Part shown: one piece after another, positions 10,515 through 19,815 of the stretch | How the letters are laid out: every line of letters starts with the position of its first letter | Numbering within the stretch: position 1 is the first letter of the stretch | Source of the DNA: Phymatolithon calcareum | Lineage: Eukaryota; Rhodophyta; Florideophyceae; Hapalidiales | Assembly (NCBI GenBank): GCA_977006965.1 | Contig: OZ345362.1 | Span: 124,001-188,000, forward strand | Direction of reading: 5' to 3' | DNA length: 64,000 bases | Notes under the pieces: model-generated | Told to the model about the DNA's origin: nothing | What the model saw: the letters and a program-made list of their open reading frames with translations, nothing else | The model's database searches: none | Made by a program: the position numbers and the translations under genes

Positions 10515-11300
10515 TCGGAAGATATGGTATTGTTACAGAACTCAGAATCGCCATTTGCACAACTTGAACAGTATTGTTTTCGAGAGCTACATCGGCCAAT
10601 TGGTAACATAGGGACTGTGTCTGCCTTGTCCATGAGGAAAGCATCATCTGCCATATTCTGCGAACGAATGATAATATTGTATGATATTGTTTACAAAGCA
10701 ACTTCGACAGGACCCAGAGAACTAAAATTTACGAAACTGATGGTGTTTGCCACTGACTGCACAAAAGACGGCAAATCACATTATCGGTTGTACAGACTAT
10801 GGGAGGGAGGCTTCTTCCCTGCCTCCCTCCCTGCCTCACTCCGTAGTGAAGAAGTTTCTCTCTCGCTGGTCTCCTCACTCATCATCGCGCGCAGTGTGCT
10901 TCACTTTTGTAAAGGCCTGAAATGGGAGCGTTATGTGGGAGAGGAAGTCTTTCTTTGCGGTTGCACAGTTTGTACATGGACGCGGTCTAAGTAGGCAGGA
11001 CACAGGACGATGTGGTGTTGATTTGGAAAATTCTGAAACTGGCTACCTCCAACACTGAAAAATCTTGAAACACTTTTGAGGCCCTGCTGGCCGGAGGCAA
11101 AAATTTTGAAAACCTTCTTCTTGCCCCGTTTTCACTCTCCCACTGCATCCTTCCCTCGTTCATGCTCGAAACCGCTTTTTTCCAACCTGCCCTTTTGCTG
11201 TTGCTGTAAGGCGCGGGCGCTGCTACGCGCGACAATACCCTACCCTACCACACATGCATCACTGAATCAGCTGTTCTCCGATTATTGCAGTTCGACCGAT
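10515..11300. other. No recognised gene
   Basis: A 156-codon frame (10524-10994, +) has no recognisable motif and its apparent start is not supported by anything. The stretch includes a CCTGCCTCCCT duplication near 10820-10840. It lies just downstream of the frame at 11306-13755. Confidence 0.35.
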
Positions 11301-11305
11301 CTACT

Positions 11306-13755
11306 TTACACTAGCGGCACACACGTTCCCAGCGCAGTGACCTGTCTCCTCAGCATTGCATTCTCTTCCAGAAGTTTCGTCTGTTTCACCCGCAAATCAT
11401 CCGCCGTGCGCTCCAACTCATTCTTTTGCACCTGCAATCGTTGCACTCTCGCTAACCTTCTCGCGTCACTTCTTCTAGCGGCTTCTCGTTTTCGAATACG
11501 TATGTCAAGTTCCCGTTTCCTCTTCGGGTCCTCCGGGGACTGAGGTGCAGGCAGCGGTCCTCGCGGTAATAATATTCTCGCTCCAGGTGCAGGTCGCCGA
11601 GGCTGTGAGTGAGCTATTCTATTATCGACCGCACGACCGATTACATTGCTATTGTGCCATGCACCGGGTAACAACTCTGCGCTGCCGTCCATTGAAGATT
11701 GCCCAGCCACTGTGCGAAGCGCTGTGCTTCGGGCGTAAATTGCGGAGCTGGAACTCGCTGTCATGTCTGCCTGCGGTCGACATATACCAGATACTTGCGG
11801 TTTCCCCATCGGTGCGCTGATTTCTTCTCCGGAGAGTAACGGAGAAGCTTGTGGCATGTAATGTACATTATAACCGACATCGGATCTTGGTTTTTTTCGA
11901 AAACGAACTGAGTTAGGCGCATGAGATAGCTCACCTTGTCTGTTGACAATCTCGTGCGATCCATTGCCCGGCAGAAATGAGTTCAAATGTCTTCGATCCA
12001 CACCGTCCGTACAAGACTGGAGAGCATGTCGCACGCTTTCACTGAATGCCTGCACCAGAGCCTCGCCTAGAGCGGATGTGTTCGACATCATTCTCTGCAC
12101 TGCCGGGGGTTATGTTCGCATCTTGTAACCGTCCCTCACGCTGTTGAATGACATCCTGCCGCACCTGACTCAATTCAAGCTGCTGCGCTGCCCCTTGCTG
12201 CTGTCCCATGTCTTGCTGCTGCCCCACGATATCCCTGTACTCAAGGGCTTGTTGCTGGGTTAGTTGCTGATGTTGCATAGCCTTCTGTTCAATAGCAATA
12301 AGCTTTTGTTGCTGCTCTTTAGTCAGGCACTGCCGTTGCGTCTCGCACATGCGAAACTGATCCACCTGGCGTTCTCTTTCCACTTCTTGCTGCGCAACGG
12401 CAAGCTGCTCCGCAAGTCGTACTTCCTCCGCCCTATATCTGTTGAATTTGATCACTGCGCTCACTGTGGTTTCCTCCCAAGTTTGAAATGGAAATAGGAC
12501 CATTCACATTGTATTCCGGCACTACGGATTGCAAAATGTCGATTTCATCGCCATCCGTGACCATGCAACAGCTCTGTGAGTTTTCCCGAAAAGAAACATC
12601 AGACAGTCTTGCGGAATCCGGGGAAGAAGAGGAGCCAAACAGGGACCGAGTGTAATGCCGATGCGCCACCAAGTGTGGATTGTCGGATTCTGCAAGAACG
12701 TCCACAATCTCATCAAAACTTTTGTCTACATTAAATATCGTCGCAGCGACCGCGACGGTACTGATCGGTGGGCGCTGGACATATTTTCCAAATGCACATT
12801 GCACGGCCGCACCAAGACGATCTCGAACCGCCCATTGTCGCAATGATAGTACAGTATCTAGATTTGTTTCCGTGCTGGTTCGATGCAATGTATACTCAAT
12901 ATCGGTGCTCACAACAGCACCTTTTTTCAAATACATTAGAGTCTGCTTACCAGAATAATGGCCGAGATGCGTGCGGGTGTTATGCGCATAGAAACGCAGG
13001 TCGTTAAGGTGTTCAGATTGACGAAGAGACACCGGGCAATTGTAGCAGATTGACGGATGAGCACCGCACGATATTTTCGCGCGTGTGGTAATACAAGACG
13101 ATTGCTTTAACAACTTGCGGAATAGAGATACGGCCGTTATCAGCTGTGAGTGCAGAACGGAGGACCGAACCTTCAAAAATACACATTGACCGTTGATAAT
13201 AAGCGCCGTTAAGATGAACCATGTGCACGACTTGATATGTATCAGTTTCCGGCATGTCATCGACATAAAGCACCTCTCCAGTGACATCATCTGTGATAGT
13301 CCGGTAAAGTGCAGATTGCATGGCACCATTGTGATCCCGATTTGAAATCGTTTGAGTCTTTTGAATGAAGTAAGAGGCACCCTGCTGTCCAATTTTGAAA
13401 GCTGGAACAATGACACAATCGCAGTAGAACTGCCGATCAGAGCTAGTATCGTCGGCACCGAGGTAAATGTAGGAGTTTGTCATGTATGGCCCGACGCGTC
13501 CGGCCTTGACGTCTTGTTTGATTTTACCAGCCACCTTGTACTGCAAGTTATGAGGACATGTGAGGACACCGGAATCGACATGAAGGTTGGGGAAGAAGAG
13601 AAATTTGCGGGCCCATTCGTCTTGGGCGAGGTTGAAAACATTTTCGAGAATGTCGCACATGCTGGGTATTGGCTTGTTCATCCAGTTGACATGTGGCCCG
13701 ACACCCTGGGCCACCTGGCGGATGGCGGCCGCCATCGCGGCGGGTTTCATTGACA
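11306..13755 (-). pseudogene. Unknown protein gene in four frames, glutamine-rich with basic-zipper-like C-terminus
   Basis: Four reverse-strand frames line up head to tail: 13755-13075 (starts MKPAAMAAAIRQVAQ), 13075-12490 (contains CGAHPSICYNCP, then a Ser-rich part), 12490-12040 (Q-rich coiled coil with KEQQQKLIAIEQKAMQHQQL) and 12100-11306. The last ends in a basic stretch followed by a leucine heptad-like coil (KREAARRSDARRLARVQRL, then NELERTADDLRVKQTKLLEE). The basic part only approaches a bZIP signature, because the invariant Asn and Arg are not in place. Frame switches near 13075, 12480 and 12070 look like indels; I see no good GT-AG pair at the first. I do not recognise the N-terminal domain. 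Confidence 0.45.
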
Positions 13756-14200
13756 TGGGAGAGATAGACAGGGACGAGCGCCGTTCGGTGAGGTGCGGGC
13801 CGGGGGTGGTCCAGTCCAGACTAGACCAGACCAGAACAGTCCGGTGTGGTCGTGCCCGCACGGGCTTCGCGTGGACGAGTCCGGAAGGGAGAAGAAGGTC
13901 GAAGAGGTTATGCGTGCGCGCAACCGGAAGGATGGCAAGGGCGGGGAAGGGGGATTGGAAAAAACGGAAGTATCAATTACAGTTCAGTTCCTGGGACCGG
14001 AATCCCTGCGCGATCGTTTCTGCTGTGTAGTACAGTACTGCATTGGAAGAAGCATTGTGCAGCACAGTGCATACGACGGCGTTTTGAAATGCGTTTCAAA
14101 CACAAGTCGAGACTTGCGTTTCAAAAACCATTCCTAATGAGGACATTTAGCATTCAGCACCGCCGAATCGTGCAGTCGATTCCCGATAACTTGATCTCCT
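13756..14200. other. Upstream flank of the 11306-13755 gene
   Basis: GC-rich start with a short CAGA(C/A)-type repetition (about 13812-13835), then AT-rich sequence up to the foldback element. No gene was recognised. It could include the promoter of the reverse-strand gene, but no element is clear. Confidence 0.3.
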
Positions 14201-14202
14201 AA

Positions 14203-15728
14203 TTTAGAATGGCTAAATATTTTCCATGTCACTAATTTTCACGTCTGTGTCACTAAATTGAGAAAACAGCACGTCAGAGTCACTAATATGAAAAATCGCT
14301 CTTCTGTGTCACTAAAAGCAACTCAATAAGACAAAGTTAGTGTCTTCGGGAAAAGTTTCGGAAAGGTTTTTCGCAACTGCTATCCGTATGAAGCTGGTCG
14401 AGGTGTACGTTAACCACTGTTACAGTTTGCCATTTTATAGAACCTTAATTTTGCTGGAGCTCAAGATTTCATGGGGAATATTCTGCTCCATAGAACTGCA
14501 GGCCTTCAGTTTTATGGAGCAGATCATTCCCGAGGAAAACTTGAGCTTATTTCATTAAGTTGACCGTTCAGAGCAATTAATCATTCCTGCGATTTGGGAG
14601 AGCTTTGCCATTGACCACAGAACAACACTGCAAAAATTTCTCTTTGGCCCGATTTATCCACGATACGGGCCAATTCGACTTTGTCAGACCGTTACAAAGG
14701 AAAACAATACCACCCAATGAGTATCATATAGATTCTGCAAAACTTGTGCACAACACCTGGAGCTTGCGAAACGTGGACTTGGCAACGAGTATTACTCCGT
14801 GCCAAATTTTTATAAGATGAAATGACTTTGCAATAATTATTTTCAGAAATGAGTACATTTCTAGCTTCTTCTGTAATTTTTAGTGACATGGTCGATTCGT
14901 TTGGAATATTAGTGACACTGAGGCCCGGTCTATACGCGAACAGATCTGTTCATGTGCGCTATGACAAGGTTACGAAACCCTATCATAGCGAGCAGATTTG
15001 CTTATGCCGTCTATACGCCGACAACGCGCAGATTTGGAAGCATCTGCCCAAAACACATACACAGTAAGCACTGCTCTTCCAGCATTCCCGCCAATTCCAA
15101 GCGGGAAGTATTGTGCCCCAGTACCGCGGAAGATGACGCACAGGGATCGAAAACAGCTCCTCATCCATCTCCAGCTCGATCATCGACGCGATGAGAGTCA
15201 CTACGATCAGAACAAGCGCTGCATTCCGCGGTGTACTTGTTGTCTTCTTGTGCGCCATGCTGTACTGTGCGGCGCCAAGCGGATGCTGCTATGACGAGCA
15301 CTAGCATAGTACAATCTTCGAAGCGCAATTTCAAGGGGGAGCAAGGTTCAAATTTCGCGCTAATTAGGAAAATGACGGGCAACTCGAGCAGACAAGCAAA
15401 GTTAACCTCTTTCCCGCAACTTCGGAGGTCTCCAAATCTGTTCAAATGCGCCGTTGAAATGTTCAAATGCGCCGTCTCGAAGTTCACGACAGCCAATTGT
15501 AAGACGACAAGTTTTATGCTATGATACGAATTAGCGAACATGAACAGATTTGTTCGCGTATAGACCGGGCCTGAGATGCTATTTTTGGAAAATAGTAACA
15601 CCAAGGCACTGTTTTGCAGATTAGTGACACTGACGTGTCATTTTGCAAAATAGTGACACTGAAATGTCTATTTCCCGATTAGTGACACAGACGCGAGAAT
15701 TAGGGACACTGAAAATATGCGTCCATTC
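14203..15728. mobile_element. Foldback element, copy B (inverted relative to copy A)
   Basis: The left arm (14203-14325) carries TGTCACTAA-type units that match the right arm of copy A. The right arm (14880-14920 plus 15572-15715) matches the left arm of copy A. The arm is interrupted by a 650-bp insertion. The core again holds a long imperfect hairpin (about 14456-14548, arms of about 45 bases around GCAGGCC). A 60-65-codon frame that begins inside the arm with MSLKITEEARNV exists in both copies (14889-14692 reverse, 5200-5382 forward). Ends are AATGG...CCATT as in copy A, but I see no target duplication here. Confidence 0.75.
14922..15571. mobile_element. 650-bp MITE with about 38-bp TIRs and TGA target duplication
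   Basis: The left end GGCCCGGTCTATACGCGAAC (14922) is repeated inverted at the right end (to 15571), with about two mismatches over 38 bases. The flanks are TGA (14919-14921 and 15572-15574). Foldback copy A shows the unoccupied site with one TGA. A 3-bp duplication and GGCCC-type ends suggest a PIF/Harbinger-like element, although those usually prefer TTA or TAA; CACTA elements also make 3-bp duplications. A reverse-strand frame (15258-14983, starts MAHKKTTSTPRNAAL) could be a transposase N-terminus relic, but I cannot recognise one. Confidence 0.85.
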
Positions 15729-15730
15729 CG

Positions 15731-15768
15731 ATATTGATCCTTGCCTACATATGGGCAAGGATCAATAT
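15731..15768. repeat. Perfect 15-bp hairpin beside foldback copy B
   Basis: ATATTGATCCTTGCC (15731-15745) and its exact complement (15754-15768) enclose an 8-base loop. It begins three bases outside the conserved end of the foldback element. Confidence 0.8.
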
Positions 15769-16034
15769 GAAGTACAGATCCTATTGGGGCAGAGATATCA
15801 TAATATAATATTGAATGCTTTAGAAACAATCTAACATATTTCAGTTTTTTAACGAAAAATGACCATCTGCAGACCTCAACACGTGGCAAACCGAAAACCT
15901 TCGAACCAACCTTCGAACCAACATTGCATGCAAGGCCCGCAAGGCCGGCCTGTTTTTCGGCATCAACAGAGAAGAGCATCCCCGTCTCGCCCCCTATGAT
16001 AACCAAAACCGCGCTCAGAATGAACGCTCGATCA

Positions 16035-16876
16035 TTAGCCACGTTTTGATTTCCTCCCCCTCTTACAGTACTTTTCCAAAATACGGCTTGTTTCTCCAGT
16101 TTCTAGAATCCTCACATAGACAAGACACTCATCTAATTCTTCAACCTTGACGTTCCGCATCGAAACCGTCTCATCTCCACTGCCTCTTAACACATCAAGC
16201 TTCATGACCTGCTCTTGAAGATTGTACAACTGTTCGAGCTCCGTTTCTGGAGTAATAAGCTCAGAGATCATTCGCAGCGATGCGAAGATGTTTTCGTTGT
16301 TCTGAATTTCAGGTTCTCCTCACATGTACAATACCGCCAGATTATACATTGCAACTGGATTCTTATCCACTTCAATACACTGTTTGTAAAGTCTCTCAGC
16401 TTCAAGTACATCTCGATTGACCCAATTTCCAAGCTCGTACGCCAAGGTCAGATTATTCATTCAAAAACTGGATCCTGCGTCAACAGCTTCTTTTAGGTAC
16501 GAAACGCCGACATCTTCTTCACCGGTGCCGCACTTCAGAACAGCCATGTTACAAAGGGAGTCATGGTTTCCGTTTTCAATGGAAGCCGCATACTTCTCCT
16601 CCGCCGCCAATGAATCCGCTGGAATACCTTGAGCTTCATTGTGATACTGTAATCCTAATCGGTTCCTGCAATTGGCGAGCGAGGTATAGTCTGAGTGGTA
16701 GACCAACATGGCGTCTTTCGGACGTATTCCAATCCCAAAAACACGTTCTTGTACAATGACTTCATTCGTGCTTTCAGTGGATGCTGATTGTTTCACAAAA
16801 AGTCGAACAAGAATTGTTCGTAGCATTTTCTCACTTCTGGACGCTTCATTCTCACATAATCTCTCGATCATTGCAT
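16035..16876 (-). pseudogene. Sel1-repeat pseudogene (different Sel1 subfamily), copy 1
   Basis: From the first ATG at about 16876 (MIERLCENEASRSEKM) the frame runs to a stop at 16461. It carries divergent Sel1-like units (RLGLQYHNEAQGIPADSLAA, CNMAVLKCGTGEEDVGVSYL). Similarity to copy 2 (42541-41895) continues past that stop in other frames to about 16235. The part 16271-16035 (ETELEQLYNLQEQV, LDECLVYVRIL) is found only here. Units are not of the GVPAD type seen at 34767. Several indels and stops make it a pseudogene. Confidence 0.65.
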
Positions 16877-17119
16877 TAATGCGTTTTGTGCCACGGCCAC
16901 AAGCTGCTAGTTGCGGCTCGAGACGGTGTCGAGAGACCTTGCTCGGCACGGAGACCTTCGCGCGCTGCCGCTCTTCCACTGCCACTGGTTGCGGCTCCAA
17001 ACCAGTCAGTAGCGATGTCAATTAATGCCCGGATATCATCGCGCGTGGTCACTTGCCCGCTGCCGCCGGATGCGTCGCCGCGACTTGCTGCTCAGACAAA
17101 GCGTGTTTTTCGAAAAGCG

Positions 17120-17335
17120 TAGAAAAAACAAAAACTAAAAAACCAATGACACACAAACAACAAAAACTAGAAAAGAACCAATATTACACAAACAACAAGA
17201 ACTAGAAAAGAACCAATAATACACAAGCAACAAAAACTAGAAAATAACAAATAATACACAAACAGCAAAAACTAGAAAAGGACAAATAATACACAAACAA
17301 AAAAAATTAGAAAAGAACCAATAATACAAAAATGT
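17120..17335. repeat. 35-bp minisatellite (about six units)
   Basis: Units resemble ACACAAACAACAAAAACTAG followed by AAAAGAACCAATAAT, on average 33-35 bases, with scattered changes. The same array occurs with about seven units at 42790-43025, and inverted with about six at 48380-48610. It belongs to family E. Confidence 0.9.
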
Positions 17336-17561
17336 ACCGCTCGCTGTTTTTTCAACCGGCTGAGGTGGTAGACATCGGCTTCCTCTTGCACCTGGTTTGT
17401 TCTAGGTCATCCATAGGGATGCATTTTTGATAGGACACTCGTACGAAATCCTTATTTTCCACTTGTTTTCCTCCCAATTTCGAAGTCATTTCCACTGAAG
17501 ACATAGAGTCTGATGTCATCCCTAGCGATGACATATAAGGCAAGACAAAATCCAATTTTTT

Positions 17562-17795
17562 GAGTATGTTCTAATGGTGTCCTCGGTCTCTCAGGAAGAG
17601 CTGGGAATCAATTTTCTTCATTGAAAAAACGAGCTGATTTCCAATCATGCTGTCGAGGCCTCAATCACTCTCAGACCTGAGTATGTTCTAAGGGTATACC
17701 TGGTGTCTCAGGAAGAGCTGGGAATCAATATTCTTCATTGAAAAGACAGGTTTGTTTCCAATTATTCGCTGCAGGCACCAATCACTCTCATATAA
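17562..17795. repeat. 117-bp direct repeat pair in the recombinase element
   Basis: GAGTATGTTCTAA begins both units (17562 and 17679), and AGAGCTGGGAATCAAT plus TTCTTCATTGAAAA recur in each. The pair is conserved in the duplicate at about 43262-43495. It lies in the non-coding part between the left inverted end and the 3' end of the recombinase frame. Confidence 0.85.
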
Positions 17796-17981
17796 TTAGA
17801 TTCGAACCTCGAATTTTCTTTAGTTGAATATCATTCCCTTCGTGTTCATGTGACACAGGTGTCCTCGGCGGACATCATCACTCACAAGAGCGTGTTCGCC
17901 AACCGGAGCTGTAAACAGTATTGCAATCTATTTTTATTAAAACTAGATCGATGAACATGAAGTTACCGATTCATCTGGAGG

Positions 17982-19815
17982 TCATTTGCAAGTGTCAGGT
18001 TTCTTAATTGGATGGTTATTAATGACAATACGAATAGTGCTTCCGGAAACGTCGCGCAAGGTGGGGAGAAAACTAAGAGAAGAGCATCCAGTTGTAGACA
18101 TATGGCGCTCCGCTTCAACGTTTTCCGGAGTACCATGAATCGATGTAGTAGGAGACAGAGAAGTGCGCAAGCGGAGACTATCTTTGTGCGTCTCAGCTCC
18201 AATCGCCTCAGGTTTAGCCTTCTTCAGATTCCCCGGTATCTGGCAAGGTGGTTGTTCCAGGAATATGTCTCGCTGCTGCTGCTGTCCCTCGTCTCCATCA
18301 AAATTTTGATTGTTCTGAAGGCTGCGAGGATCGCGGTGCCCCGTTCGCATGCTCACCGACGAGTCATCGTGTCCCGATGCAAGGAGTAGAGATGTTACAG
18401 TTGCGCGGATTCCGTGTGTGACCATTTTCCCCTTCGCACCAGATGCTTTGATCCCAACTTCATTGCAAATATTGCCGACAATTCTTGCAAATGAGTTCTT
18501 CCCAAGATGCTGCTTTTTAAAGAATTTTGAAAATTTTGTAGCACGCGGGTTTACACCAGCAAGCCACAATCGATCGCACGACGCACACTCACGTAATCAT
18601 CGATGTCTTGGTACAGGTTTAAGATACCACCCAGCGCTGTGCGGTTCCAAACTAAAATTTGCGTGGATTTGTCGCGCATAGCGCGCATACCGCCCCGATT
18701 AGTCTTAGAAGCCCCTGCTCTGCTTCCGATAACTGCAGAAATGCGATAAACCCATTCACCACGGATCTTCTCCTTGGTAAACTGCCGTGTGAAGCAAAGG
18801 GCGAGGGAAGTTGGGCGCATTGCAGTGACCAGCGCAACGTCGAAAACGAGCCCGTTGAGGAAGCCGAAAGGGGTTTCTCGGGAAAGAGCAGACGACGAGT
18901 AAAGTAGCACAAGATCTTCGTGTGACAAAATATTATGGCTCTTTGTGAAGGCCCCTCGGGCTTGCTGATCGGAAAGCTTGTTGTACATCACAACTACAGG
19001 ACTCAGGCTCGGGCAATTGAAAATCGGACCACTTAGCAGCGTCACATTGTAGCCGCACTTGTCCACAAAATATCGTTGGATGCCGAGAACGTACCCCTTC
19101 ATCGTCGACGGTTTCACTTCCTTGTCTGTCTTATCGCTTCTATAATTCACTTCAAACTCGATCCGGTGATAGCGCACTCATCTTAGTTGCTCCTCCGTCC
19201 AGTTGGTCCATCCCTGGGATAAGAATTTTTAAACCCATCAAAGAACAGAATCAGTCGCGCCATCTCAAACTTGCGCTCCAAACTATACTTTTCTCCGTTC
19301 GGGCACAAAAAGCGCTCGAGGGCGTCCATAGAGTACTCTTTGCTTTTTTCTGTGTTCTCGGGAACATGAACACCCAAGAATCTCTCCGTCTCTTTTGTGT
19401 GATGCATAGGCGGCGCTAGTGTGATGTTCAGCGTACGTGTCTCTGCGACTTCTGCGGACGGTGCGAATGCAGGTGGCGCAAAGTCTGGGAGCGGATTTTC
19501 CCTCTGCGCTGGATGCGGGGCGGAAGCATTCCCTGGATTTGACGGCGAGATTAGAGCTACGAGTGCCGCGTGCCCCGGCCCTGCCGCCAGTGAGCTTTGA
19601 GGGGTTCGTATACGCGGCAGCAGCGGGATCGTTGGCCTTTGGGGCTTAGGAGGCGCGAAGGTGGACGCTGACGGGTAGAAGGAACCATTCTCCGCTTCAA
19701 CGTCCGACCATTCGGAGTCAATAATCTGGTCTAGGGGAGCTCCGGTCGCTGAAGGATCGTGGGTTGCTTTCTCTATAGCGTCAAGGTAGACACTGTTCTG
19801 GTTTGTCAAATACAT
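17982..19815 (-). pseudogene. Tyrosine recombinase (Crypton/DUF3504-like), decayed
   Basis: Three reverse-strand frames form one protein: 19815-19183 (Pro/Ala-rich N-terminus, then LERKFEMARLILFFDG), 19177-18551 (core-binding part KPSTMKGYVLGIQRYF, catalytic Arg in TAMRPTSLAL) and 18569-17982 (HGIRATVTSLL, the His-x-x-Arg motif, then TGHRDPRSLQNNQN). Phage-integrase family enzymes cut DNA with a Tyr that should stand in this last motif (SLQ-x-Y); here the codon is AAT (Asn) at about 18307-18309. Two frame breaks and the lost nucleophile make it inactive. The layout resembles Crypton recombinases as I remember them. Confidence 0.75.

Larger units (their letters stand above)
16235..18276. repeat. 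2-kb direct duplication, copy 1 (partner 41895-43913)
   Basis: The block comprises Sel1 sequence, a family E piece, the 35-bp minisatellite and the left end of the recombinase element. It matches 41895-43913 in the same orientation with scattered substitutions. Copy 2 lacks 63 bases present here (about 17803-17865) and has one extra minisatellite unit. The boundaries fall inside recognisable features (Sel1 frame on the left, recombinase ORF on the right), so this is a segmental duplication and not a transposon copy. Confidence 0.85.

Noticed and set aside
12433-13458. A single 341-codon gene in the middle frame
   Set aside because: Its first half is a shadow of the frame 13755-13013; only the part after about 13075 looks like real protein.
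13352-13753. A forward-strand 133-codon gene
   Set aside because: It is the antisense shadow of the N-terminal domain of the reverse-strand gene, whose composition is more protein-like.
17120-17335. CRISPR-like array of about 35-bp repeats
   Set aside because: Units are adjacent with no spacers, degenerate, and occur in three places as part of family E. It is a minisatellite.
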